From the NCBI RefSeq assembly GCF_026262505.1, contig NC_067205.1, positions 16,182,001 through 16,246,000 on the forward strand: DNA of 64,000 bases. Direction: 5' to 3'. A program made the translations under genes and the position numbers. Numbering within the stretch: the first letter of the stretch is position 1; the number at the start of each line of letters is the position of its first letter. Below the pieces are notes generated by a model, which ran no database searches, was not told the DNA's origin, and saw only the letters and a list, made by a program, of their open reading frames with translations. The DNA is from Trichomonas vaginalis G3 (Eukaryota; Parabasalia; Trichomonadida; Trichomonadidae). Below, piece by piece: positions 20,465 to 30,242 of this stretch.

Positions 20465-21502
20465 TTACATAAGAATAAAAACAAAAAGATAGCTAAAACG
20501 AAATCCAATGCTTTGGAACTTACAAGATTTTTCTCTTATTGAATAAAAATTCATATTGTCCCAAATACACAGACCTGGAGTATATACATTAGGGAAAACA
20601 TTGAATTTGTCATGACCAATGAATGACGTGTTTATTCTTTCTGTATATGTTAAAGCTGTTTTCCAAACATTATCTACTACCGAACAATTGATCAGTGTAC
20701 AATAATTCGAAATATCTGTTCCAAGCCCAATGAACACTTTTGCGTAGTTTTTATAAAAAGAGCACAAAATAACTTCGACGTTTGCTCCATATTGAACAAA
20801 AATTAATCCGCCTGCATCAATTTCATTTTGAATAAACGAACAATACTTTACTGTCTTATTTGAATAAGCTATATATAGAAGTCTTCCAAAATCACCAACT
20901 GTATTTCGAGAATAAGTATTATATATGATATTTGTAGAGTTATTATCTATTTCATTAACTCCACCTGCATTTCTATATACTGTACAATCAGAAATATTAG
21001 TTTCTTTCGAAATAATTTGTCCATATTTTAAGAGATATAAATCATTCGAATAAATACTTCCGCATTGAGATATTGTGGATTGAATTAAATAATTTAACGA
21101 TTGGTTTTCTGAATGAACACGGGATGAAAAAGCATTACCTACAATTGTGCTTAAATATTCTGTTCCAACTTGAATTGATGTATTAATGAAGCAATTTCTA
21201 ATTGATACAACAGATTTGGCATCATAAATAAAATATCCTCCCCCTGAATTTGTTAATTTCGATATGTCAAGGAAAGATGTATCTGCAATCATAATGCAAA
21301 CAGTTGAAGTACTAGCATAGGATATATTTATAGGCCCTTCTGGGCTGAAATATTGAAAGATAGCTTCGTCAATAAAAAAATTACTCGAATCTGGAATAGA
21401 ATTATTCGATAAATACGTATATGAATCGGAGGGATAAAATAGGGACCATAAATCTTTTGATTTATGAAAATTCAACGTTATCATATTAGAAAATAATAGC
21501 AT
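20465..21502 (-). CDS. Beta-helix surface-type protein
   Basis: 345 codons from the first ATG (MLLFSNMITLNFH); the frame runs ~8 codons further up only through a GTG. Repeated strand-turn units with G-G and C-x-F patterns (SGGGYFIYDAKSVV, NAGGVNEIDN, DAGGLIFVQYGANVEVILCSF) indicate a parallel beta-helix like the polymorphic membrane protein-like family of trichomonads. It ends in a hydrophobic tail FSYLFVFILM. A very similar tail ends the BspA-like protein on the other strand at 22327. No classical signal peptide is seen. The two plus-strand proteins at 30-33.5 kb are paralogues (shared N-terminal W-x-x-FYP motif with the latter). Confidence 0.65.
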   Translation of the reverse strand: MLLFSNMITLNFHKSKDLWSLFYPSDSYTYLSNNSIPDSSNFFIDEAIFQYFSPEGPINISYASTSTVCIMIADTSFLDISKLTNSGGGYFIYDAKSVVSIRNCFINTSIQVGTEYLSTIVGNAFSSRVHSENQSLNYLIQSTISQCGSIYSNDLYLLKYGQIISKETNISDCTVYRNAGGVNEIDNNSTNIIYNTYSRNTVGDFGRLLYIAYSNKTVKYCSFIQNEIDAGGLIFVQYGANVEVILCSFYKNYAKVFIGLGTDISNYCTLINCSVVDNVWKTALTYTERINTSFIGHDKFNVFPNVYTPGLCIWDNMNFYSIREKSCKFQSIGFRFSYLFVFILM

Positions 21503-21542
21503 ATCAAGCTTATAATGAAGCAGCACTTACTCTCTCAGCTAT

Positions 21543-21606
21543 GCATCGTTATGGAGCTATGAGGATAACGCTCTTTCTCTTTGGAGAAAGGCGGTGAAAA
21601 TTCTAA
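21543..21606. other. Short GC-richer hairpin between the divergent surface genes
   Basis: CTTTCTC-TTTG-GAGAAAG forms a perfect 7-bp stem, extended by CGC/GCG with a one-base bulge. It stands out from the AT-rich spacer. Function unknown; it could be a remnant of an older gene end. Confidence 0.35.
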
Positions 21607-21661
21607 GAAAAGTAAAAAAAAAGTCAATTTTTCTAATGAATTCATCATGATGGATTAATCC

Positions 21662-22327
21662 ATGATAGTTGAAACACAAGGTGTTGTTTATAATAAATAT
21701 GACAATTATGCGATCTGTGGAACGAATCTAAGTAGTCCTAATAATGCAGGCAATTTGACAACATCATCAATTATCCATATCCTAAACTTTTTTGAAGATT
21801 TACCTGTTACTCAAATAGGAAAGTATGCGTTCAGTACAAACACCTTAATAACTGCAGTTCATATTCCTATTAACGTTGAATACATATTCAGCGAAGCATT
21901 TTCTTATTGTCATAATCTTGAGAATATATATTTTGAGGAAGGAAGCCATTTACTTTATATTTATCCAGGATCAATATATTTTCTGAAAAAATTAAAATAT
22001 TTACGCCTGCCGAGAACGGCTTCTTCGCATCCATCTAATTTGTCAATAGGGGCTAATGCCAATTTTGAAGTTTTGATTTATTGTGGTTTAAATATTTTTC
22101 CTTCTAGAACTTTTGGAAGAGCAAACATAGGTGGTAATTACTGTCCAAAAATCATATATGTTGTTGATGATTATCCAAGTAATAATTTTGGGGGATGTGG
22201 AAATTTAAAAAGAATGAGACAATGCGATATCATGCCACCGATTCCATGTAATACTATAAGAAACAAAAATTATGGCTATGATCAATTAATTTCATTTTCG
22301 TATCTTTATGTGTTTATTTTACTTTAA
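21662..22327 (+). CDS. BspA-like leucine-rich surface protein (LRR_5 type)
   Basis: 221 codons. Residues ~45-115 contain LRR_5/TpLRR repeats: VTQIGKYAFSTNTLITAVHI, then AFSYCHNLENIYFEEGS (cited in part). This is the BspA-like family, hugely expanded in T. vaginalis and implicated in adhesion. Only 3-4 repeats are present, so it is short for the family. It ends ISFSYLYVFILL, a hydrophobic tail shared with the divergent beta-helix gene. Both genes start within ~160 bases of each other and probably share an upstream region. Confidence 0.75.
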   Translation: MIVETQGVVYNKYDNYAICGTNLSSPNNAGNLTTSSIIHILNFFEDLPVTQIGKYAFSTNTLITAVHIPINVEYIFSEAFSYCHNLENIYFEEGSHLLYIYPGSIYFLKKLKYLRLPRTASSHPSNLSIGANANFEVLIYCGLNIFPSRTFGRANIGGNYCPKIIYVVDDYPSNNFGGCGNLKRMRQCDIMPPIPCNTIRNKNYGYDQLISFSYLYVFILL

Positions 22328-22906
22328 TTCAAATTTCAGGAATTTTGTTATAAACAAGAATGTGTATAAACTTTAATAATAAACCTCTATTGAATTGTGA
22401 AGTTTAATCTTTCTACATAACTGAATTAAGAATTCTGTGCACAATGCAACTATAGCAATTTCCAAAAAAGCCTTAAGGTTAACATAATAATCAAATATCA
22501 AAAGCTGCGCAAAAGTTTCTAAAGCTGGCCAAAATTCTTGATTTTGGTTGAGATCGGAAGATTTCACATGAAAGTTTACAAGACTGAACCTAAAAAATAA
22601 AGGTTGTGTTGATATGATTTTTAAAATTTGACAATATCAATGTTAGTTCAAGCTGAATAAATTATAATTAAAATAATTTGTTACTTTTAAAAAAATCTGA
22701 CTGCATTATTGAGAAGTCCAAATAAACAGAAAGAGTTTCATTGAAACTTGCCCGGAGTAGGCGAAAAAAACTTTAGTCACCTTATAAATGATCTTTGAGT
22801 GAATCTTTCAAGGGTTGAGTTTAGTATTGATGCAGCTTATATACGCCATTTAGCTTTAACAAAGTATGAAATTTTGATTTTATTCATTTAATCATAAAAA
22901 TAAAAT
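22328..22906. other. Intergenic spacer
   Basis: About 580 bases. A minus-strand 64-codon frame (22373-22567) has a hydrophobic stretch but no recognisable relative; I do not call it a gene. Confidence 0.4.
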
Positions 22907-23569
22907 TTAATTTTCAATAACTCTTCCATTCTTTGAGATATGGCCAATAATACTAACATCATCGTCATCATCATGATAAGAAACAAACTCATCATCTTGA
23001 GAATTATCTGCATTCAGAATATCTCCGTAAATTTCAAGTTTGTTTATTGCAATGCATGGTGGGAAGCCAGGGCATGGATCATTTTGAATTAATCTAATGT
23101 ATTTTGTAGCGTATTCCTTATCCAGTGTATAGCTTTTTTCGTTACATCTTCTCATTGTATCATCTTTATCAACTCTGTGAACTTCTTTCCATGTTCTGTT
23201 GTCATCGGAAATCTGGAGAGACCATGAATATAGGCAGCAGTCAAAGCAGTCAAAGTAGTCATCTTCGCAACAGCATCCATGATAGCAACAGCCGCATCTT
23301 ACGAAATATCCGCTGATTTTGATCTTTTTGTTCTGTAATGAGTATGTAATATACGGATTTTCGTCATATGAGCGTCCACAGTTGGAGCACCAGTCATATT
23401 CTTTTGTCCAAGGATAAATAGAATATTCTGGTTTCGTCAATTGCTTAGTTCCGTTGATATATTGCTTGGAAGATCCACTAGCATCAATGACAATAATTTT
23501 ATCATTATAAACTTTACTAAATATTCCTGCTTTTGACTCGGAATTGGCGACTGAAAATAGGAAAAACAT
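22907..23569 (-). CDS. F5/8 type C (discoidin-like) domain protein with Cys-rich loop
   Basis: 220 codons from ATG at 23569; the frame extends upstream only through a TTG. The domain reads PYITYSLQNKKIKISGYFVR, then WSLQISDDNRTWKEVHRVD, YATKYIRLIQ and AINKLEIYG, the usual order of the F5/8C jelly roll. Unusually, a cluster of ten cysteines (RCGCCYHGCCCEDDYFDCFD) sits between two core strands. The N terminus MFFLFSVANS is only weakly signal-peptide-like. The C terminus is a DDDDD-containing acidic tail. These domains are common in trichomonads and may bind sugars or lipids. Confidence 0.75.
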   Translation of the reverse strand: MFFLFSVANSESKAGIFSKVYNDKIIVIDASGSSKQYINGTKQLTKPEYSIYPWTKEYDWCSNCGRSYDENPYITYSLQNKKIKISGYFVRCGCCYHGCCCEDDYFDCFDCCLYSWSLQISDDNRTWKEVHRVDKDDTMRRCNEKSYTLDKEYATKYIRLIQNDPCPGFPPCIAINKLEIYGDILNADNSQDDEFVSYHDDDDDVSIIGHISKNGRVIEN

Positions 23570-23684
23570 TTTTTTTGCGAAAAAGGTGACAAAGTAACTT
23601 TTATTGAATTTTTCCAAATAGTTTAGCCTTTTTTGAATTTATGCTGATTAGAATACTTGTCATTCTTTTAGAGAACCTCCAGAA

Positions 23685-24657
23685 TTAGTTTTTATTAGCT
23701 CCAACAGAGATAAGATATTCAACAACTTCATTGTGAACATTATCCGATGCTATCTGGAGTGAAGTCTCTCCAAAATAAGTCTTTGCTTCTTTATTAGCTC
23801 CAATAGAGATAAGATATTTAACAATTTCAAGTTGGCCTTCTTTAGATGCCTTAATGAGCGGAGTGTATTCAAACATACCCCTCGCTTCTTTATTAGCTCC
23901 GACAGAGATAAGATATTTAACGACTTCAAGATAACCATTTGCTGATGCATAAATGAGTGGAGTATATCCAATATTATCCTTTGCCTCTTTATTGGCTCCG
24001 ACAGAGATAAGATATTTAACAACATCAAGATGACCATATTCTGATGACTTAATGAGTGGAGTAAATCCATAATAATTTTTTTTCATCTTTTTCGCAGTTG
24101 CTTTCGATGAGATAATATGTGAGCCGAAGATTTCCATTTTCACATGCTACAAAAAGTATATTTTTATCTGTTGTTGTCTTTTTCCAAAGTTCTTTTTCAC
24201 ATGCCTTTTTCATCATTTCTCTATTTCCTTTCGCAGAAAGGTCATCAAGGAATATGTAAACACTGTCAAAGCTACCAGATTTCTTAAGTTCTGCGATTTT
24301 GGTTAAAAACCCTCCGGATTGGTTGTGATTTTCCTTAATTTGAATGACTGTAGTTCTTTTGGCTGCATTTTGGCTTTGAATTCGAAATGTTTGTAATTCT
24401 TTTTGAAGTTTTTTGATTTCTTCTGTAGAATCACGCAAATCTTTGTAATTCTGATTTAAAATATCAATGATGCTATCAAATATATTGAATTTCATGTATT
24501 TTTTGATAGATTTCAAAATTGAAACAACTTCTTCGAAGTTGTGAATAGAAACATTTGCTTTTCGCGCACAGACATATAATTGTTTGGCATTAATAGTTGA
24601 AGAAGACTGCTTGAGAATAGAAATGTACTGATCTGCTGTCAAGTGTGAATGCTTCAT
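23685..24657 (-). pseudogene. Ankyrin repeat protein, one frame disruption
   Basis: The N-terminal 200 codons (24657 down to ~24080) carry a helical/coiled-coil N domain typical of trichomonad ankyrin proteins (RKANVSIHNFEEVVSILKSI, KELQTFRIQSQNAAK) and the first ankyrin unit (ENGNLRLTYYLIESNCEKDEKK). The following repeats continue in another frame to 23685 (four near-identical units with HLDVVKYLISVGANKEAKD). The switch lies in a run of eight A/T around 24077; seven or ten would keep the frame. It is either a young pseudogene or a homopolymer error. No intron motif is present there. Confidence 0.7.
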
Positions 24658-24869
24658 GATTTCTGTGATATCCTCTACATCAAATGTATCGAAAAAGTTT
24701 TCGTTTTGAATATATAGCAGCTATATATTCGAAATTCAGATTCTTTCGCAGATAAAATGAAAAATGACATTTTATATCAAAATTTACATTATTGGAATTC
24801 AAAAGTTATGGTATTTATTTATATGATATAATTTATACGCGACGATAAAAATAAAAACACTATTGAAAA

Positions 24870-26366
24870 ATGAATGATGATTATGCCCAACGGCTTCGGA
24901 CCAGCGGGCTTAAATACGAACCAATCAAGATGGTGGTATTAAAAATAAACGAGTTTGGGAGTGAAAAAGTTGCAAATAGCTTCATAAAAACCATTTCGGA
25001 AAATACAGATTTAATTCAACCAATTATACATGAAATATTATCATTAATAGCAATAAGACCTGATACGATCCAACCATTTATATCTGTTTTTAAGCTAATG
25101 TTTCAAGATTTGGAAGATGACAGCCCAATTACGACATTTAGGAAAAATTTGTTCTCTGCCTGCTTCAAATCAGCACCATCTTATCGTAAAAAGATTCCAC
25201 ATTTTAATTTCCTACGTGAAATGATGAAAGCTGATATATTTTCCATTAAAGATATCGGAAATAAAATTGCAAAATTCCCATCTAGCCAAGGAAACACATA
25301 TTTCTCTCTACTTTTATACTTTGCACCTGAACTATCTGCTCATAGAAAGACTACATACTCGAATTGCCTCGAAAAATTAAGTCAATGTTCAAATATCGAG
25401 TCATCTTTGCAAAATCTCGGAAACTCATATGCAAAACTAGTGCAAGATAAGTTCTTACTCCTCACCGATTTGATAAACTCTGGTTCAGGACCTTCTCAGT
25501 TAAGTGAAGCGATTTTCAAAGATAAATCCATCTATTTAGAACAAATTATAGATACTACAGAAAAAGGTGATAAGCCTATCAACAAATTACCTATAGAAAT
25601 CAACGAATTTCTCACAAAAAATCCTTATATAATTGAATATGCCGCTTATTTCGGAGCCGTTGAGTGCATTGACTATCTTCTTTCGCTTGGAGTACCTCCA
25701 AACCAAGCAACAAAGTACGCAGTGGCCGCTGGAAGGCTGGATGTTTTGGAACATTTAATTGGAAGAAGCTGTTCAGCGGATAAGGTTGTTGCTACGGCCT
25801 TGGCAACGTATAGATTTGACTTATTACCAAAGCTTAAGGAGATCTTTGGCGAAGAAATCTTTCATATTCAACTTGAATGCGCATTATATAAATTTACTCG
25901 GAAAGGTAATTATATTGCCATGATGTATATATTATCACTTGGTGTTGATATTAATGTTTATGATGTCGCACATTGTACTCCTGTAATTTATGCAGCAAAT
26001 GAAGGAAATCTGACAACTGTTAAATTCTTGCAGGAACTGGGTGCGAATATGCTCCTTGCTGATATAACAGATTGGAACCCTTTGCATTTCGCTGCAAGAG
26101 GAGGATTTATTGAAATTTTCCAATTTTTATTGACTCTTCCTGGTTTTAACATCAATATGAAGACAGGATGTGGCGATACTCCGTTACTTATTGCTGCCGA
26201 AAATGAAAAATATGACCTTGTTTACTTCCTTTTGGAGCAGGAAGAAATTGATTTGGATTCTAAGAACATTAAAGGCCAAGAATACATAGATTTGATCAAG
26301 GATCCTGAAGCTAAGGCTAAAATCGATCAAATCATTAAGAAGAAACATGAATTCGTTTTGAATTAA
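24870..26366 (+). CDS. Ankyrin repeat protein with long helical N domain
   Basis: 498 codons from an ATG. The first ~245 residues are helical with no recognised family. Ankyrin-type repeats run from ~252 (YIIEYAAYFGAVECIDYLLSLGV) to ~475, with the clearest units at TPVIYAANEGNLTTVKFLQE, NPLHFAARGGFIEIFQFLL and TPLLIAAENEKYDLVYFLLE. The frame is uninterrupted. CACTATT nine bases before the ATG resembles the initiator element. Ankyrin proteins are among the largest T. vaginalis families; partner unknown. Confidence 0.8.
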   Translation: MNDDYAQRLRTSGLKYEPIKMVVLKINEFGSEKVANSFIKTISENTDLIQPIIHEILSLIAIRPDTIQPFISVFKLMFQDLEDDSPITTFRKNLFSACFKSAPSYRKKIPHFNFLREMMKADIFSIKDIGNKIAKFPSSQGNTYFSLLLYFAPELSAHRKTTYSNCLEKLSQCSNIESSLQNLGNSYAKLVQDKFLLLTDLINSGSGPSQLSEAIFKDKSIYLEQIIDTTEKGDKPINKLPIEINEFLTKNPYIIEYAAYFGAVECIDYLLSLGVPPNQATKYAVAAGRLDVLEHLIGRSCSADKVVATALATYRFDLLPKLKEIFGEEIFHIQLECALYKFTRKGNYIAMMYILSLGVDINVYDVAHCTPVIYAANEGNLTTVKFLQELGANMLLADITDWNPLHFAARGGFIEIFQFLLTLPGFNINMKTGCGDTPLLIAAENEKYDLVYFLLEQEEIDLDSKNIKGQEYIDLIKDPEAKAKIDQIIKKKHEFVLN

Positions 26367-26687
26367 ATTTCGATATGTTTTTATATTGAATAAAATGCGG
26401 TTTTACATTCATTTTAGTTATATAAATGATTTTTGTTTTTATTTTACAAATTTATTGAACTCTTATTTCATTTTCTATTCAACTAATAATAGAGATCATG
26501 AACAAGCATTCGAATGGGAATTTTGTATAAGATATTGTTATTTCTTAAGGATTTTATGCCACAAAAGTAAATTTTAAGTTCGAAATATTTGAAATTTTAT
26601 ACTTTATTATATGAACTTATATTGAAATCACGTCTTTTACTGACACAATTCCATGAAATCATCCATGGCCGGACAAATATTTGTTTG

Positions 26688-28588
26688 ATGAGTTGTGATT
26701 GTTGTTGTGATTGCAGCTGTGAAGCGGATCTTGACATTCTTCCGAGCAATTTGAAATTTAAAAGTATTAAGGATATACAAATGCCTGAAGAATTTAATAC
26801 TTACGAAGAAATTGAAAAATTAATTTTAAATTATAACCTAGAAAATCTAGAATCGACTTTTCTATCTCTCAAACAAATATTAGATGCTGATATTGCACTA
26901 GATCAAGTAGTTTTCAACACTCTTGGCTATTTTAAAAATTTTTATAAACCCGACCATTTTAAAAACCTTGAAACATTGCTCTCTACAGAGTATGATATTA
27001 ACTATAAGACCTACTCAATCAAACTCGAGTCAGTTTCAAATCCAAATCACACAACAAACGATAAAATGAACTCAGATAACATTAGTTATGTAAAAAAGAT
27101 GTGTAGATCAAACAAAACAGAAACAAAGCATAACCTGATGTGTATTGCATGCAGAGAAGGACATATTAACTGTGTGAACTATCTCCTCACGACAAATCTT
27201 CATTTGGACAGAGAAATTGCAAGAAATGCAGCATTTGGAGGAAACATGGAAATTATTCAAACTCTTGAATCGAAAAACCTTTCATTTGATTATTGCCTTG
27301 AGTGTGCAATTGCTCGCCATCATTATGCTTTATGTGATTACTTAATAAAGAACTATAGATGCGAAAAGATCGATGCAAAAAGATGTTTAGAATTTTACAA
27401 CTTCAGAGCTTTTTATTTTTGTTTGGAGAATAATTTGACCAAAGAAATGTTTATAGAAGATATTGCACAAAGACATTACTTCTACTTCTTTAAGTACATG
27501 GCAAAACAAGGATTCACAGGTCAAGTTCCAAGAGAAACAATTCTTAAGCACATGATCGATAAAAAATACATCGAATACGTGAGATTTGTTTTTGAAAATT
27601 TCAAAATTGTTGAAACAAAAGATCAAAAAGTCATCATGAAAAGGTTGTTAAAACAAAGAATGAAGATCTTCTGAAGCTGTTTATTGAAAATGGATATGAT
27701 CTAAACATAAAATCATCATTGGGAACACCATTAACTATTGCTGTCATTAATAATGATATTGAATTAGTTAAATACTTGCTCGAAAAAGGTGCTGATATCA
27801 ATATTACTTCAAATGGAAATTACAGAAACATTCAATTTAATTTTATGGAATTCTTTATTAATCTCATTATATGTACTACGAAATTCATTATTATTTCTCA
27901 TGAAACTCCTTTGACAAATGCAGTTGAGAATCATAACTACGAAATTGTTAAAATTTTGCTTGATCATGGCGTTGATTTTAGCGTAGGAAGCAATAACATT
28001 GCAGCACTTGATATTGCAATTAAAAGTCATGATGATAGTTTGGCTTTAATGATTGCAAAGAAAATCCAAGTTGTTGATATTGTTTTGCTAGTTAAAGTTA
28101 TTGAAATGAATAATATTCCTTTAGCAAAAATTCTTATCCCGAAATGTGATAAAATCAGACTTGATTCATTAGTTAAATTGGCTGCAAGAGGAAATTCGCT
28201 GGAAATATTGATGCTTCTGATCGAAAATGGAGCTTTATCTCAAAGAAAGCCAGTTGAACCTTTAATTATTGCATGCAGATATAATTATATTGAAATTGCA
28301 AAAGTTCTCATTCAAAATGGTGTCAATGTTAATGGAACAAAATATGAAAAACCTCTCATTATTTCAACACAAAATAACTTCTTTGAAATATCGAATCTCC
28401 TTATTGAAAATGGAGCAGATGTTAATTGTTGTCTATACAAAAACAACACTCCTTTATTCAACGCTTGTTTAAATAACAATGTTGAATTAGTTAAACTTTT
28501 GATAGAAAAGGGGGCTCATAGAGAAATCGATCATAATGACCCATTATTTGAAGCTCTTTCTCCAGACATTGTTAATTTAATACAATAA
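26688..28588 (+). pseudogene. Ankyrin repeat protein with Cys-rich N terminus, one frame disruption
   Basis: The ATG at 26688 begins MSCDCCCDCSCEADLD, an unusual cysteine cluster. The N domain and weak ankyrin units run to ~27640 (MCIACREGHINCVNYLLTTN; the middle resembles DUF3447). One base appears to be missing in an A run just after 27636: the frame then ends at 27672 while the continuation (FIENGYDLNIKSSLGTPLTI) proceeds to 28588 with good repeats (EKPLIISTQNNFFEISNLLI, TPLFNACLNNNVELVKLLIE). Around 27830-27900 an in-frame hydrophobic stretch of ~27 residues interrupts one repeat. Pseudogene or homopolymer error. Confidence 0.7.
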
Positions 28589-28741
28589 ACAAGACTGTAA
28601 TGTGATCTCATTTGAGTTTTTTTTTGGATTTAGAGGTTAAAAAATTGATGTATTGCACCAGTGTATTATAACAGATCGATTTATAATAAAATAATTATTA
28701 TAATGAATTTGATATTCAGCGACGGCGCTACTCGCCTTTTA

Positions 28742-28771
28742 GCATTCTGGGCACTTACGTGCCCAGAATGC
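28742..28771. repeat. Perfect 13-bp inverted repeat
   Basis: GCATTCTGGGCAC, loop TTAC, then its exact complement. It is much more GC-rich than its surroundings and preceded by a smaller hairpin GGCG-CTACT-CGCC. The core GGCACTT(A)CGTGCC is also found near the left end of the Polinton at 45232, so this could be a relic of such an element end. Confidence 0.75.
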
Positions 28772-28854
28772 AAGCTTGAGAAATTTCTGCCTTGTTTTTA
28801 TCCAAATAGATTTTTTGAGTGGAATTTGAGTGTAAAAATAAAATTGAGTTTTTT

Positions 28855-29100
28855 TTGTGAGATATGGATTTTTTAGAAGATTTTAGAGATGTCAGTCTCA
28901 ATTTATAAAAATTTTTTAGATTGAGAGGAATTTTAGTGATATTATTTTATTTGATATTTGGATTTTTTTAGAATATTTTAGAGATGTCAGTCTCAATTTA
29001 TAAAAAAATTTAAAATTGAGAGGAATTTTAATGATATTATTTTATGTGATATATGGATTTTTTAGAAGATTTTAGAGATGTCAGTCTCAATTTTTAAAAA
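28855..29100. repeat. Tandem repeat, ~95-bp unit, about 2.5 copies
   Basis: GTCAGTCTCA recurs at 28891, 28986 and 29080 (spacing 95 and 94), each within GATTTTAGAGATGTCAGTC. Every unit also has TCTCAATTT facing AAATTGAGA, a short inverted repeat. Confidence 0.85.
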
Positions 29101-30242
29101 AGCGGTTAATGTGTCGAGCTTGAAGTCTAAAATGGCAAATACTGAACTTTTTAAAATTTTGATTGGTCAAATAAATTATACGTTATATCAGTATTCTAAA
29201 ATAATTTTTAAAATCGAGTTTTAATAAGACACAATTTAATAAAAAGTGACAAAAAATGCCAAATTGCCAGTATATGAGATTTTAATGTTATCAGAACACA
29301 CATACTATACACCGTTTAATATTTATAATATAAATGAATTTTATTGACATCATTAAAATTGAATCATGGAGTTGATAGATATTAATGAGTTGATACTAAT
29401 TTATAAACAAATGTGAATAAAGATATGTTAAAATTATCGAGTTTTATTTTTTGAGCTTTGAATCTCCCGAATTTCCGATACAAACATATATTAATTTTAT
29501 AAAATATATAAGCATGTCGCAATTGCCAAAAGATGGTCTATTTTTGAAGAAATATTGCCCACGTGGGAAATTATGATAGAAATGAATGAAAAGGTTGAAT
29601 GAGTAGGTGACAAAAGTGCATACTCTTAAACAACCGTCGGATTTCCGGGTGAAATCGTGACACACTTTCGTCTTTCGTAGGCAGTGGTGGTTGTTACAAA
29701 AGGTAACTTCGAATGTAGCGTGAAATCTGCAAAAAAAATTCTGAAATTTGAATGGAGAACACAAAAATTGAATAGTTTACGTCAATAAAAAAGAGAAAAA
29801 TGAAGCCAATGTGTCTCGAACCTAGGACTTAGAGCAGCAATCCCACTGTTTATCACATTACATATTACACTACATGCATCTCTCACCTCAGTGAATGAGA
29901 TCAACTATATGATAACTTTTTCCCCATTATATTCTTGTGGAAAAGTGACAAATAGCAACTTTGACCCTCTCTCAAAGGTTGAATACAGAGATATGATAGC
30001 ACTCACAATTTTCAATAATTCAGCAAAACAAATTGTAATATGTAAACTAAAGTAAGAATAGTATTAATCTGTAGAGTAAAAATTCCTTTGCGAACGATTA
30101 TTTTTTACAATTCGAAGGTCAGAAATTTAGATTGGTTTCACGACCACATCTCAATCATATTTAACAATCATTTCAACGTTACTTACATGAATCAACTCTC
30201 AGAAATGCGTATTAAACAAAATCAATCGCCATCCAACTCTTT

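Larger units (their letters stand above)
28589..30186. other. Repeat-bearing intergenic region
   Basis: About 1.6 kb without a convincing gene. It holds a 13-bp perfect hairpin (28742-28771) and a 95-bp tandem repeat (28855-29100). A 106-codon minus frame (29444-29764) has no recognisable domain. Confidence 0.5.

Noticed and set aside
27636-27672. Intron explaining the frame change in the ankyrin gene
   Set aside because: No GTATGT-type donor or CTAAC...AG acceptor nearby; an A-run indel is the simpler explanation.
29444-29764. 106-codon minus-strand ORF
   Set aside because: No recognisable domain or paralogue in the window, in a repeat-bearing spacer; cannot be supported.
29805-29885. tRNA or SINE-like signal (GGTTCGAGACAC on the minus strand resembles a B box)
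   Set aside because: No cloverleaf could be drawn: the T-arm stem and the acceptor stem do not pair at proper spacing, and no clear A box was found.
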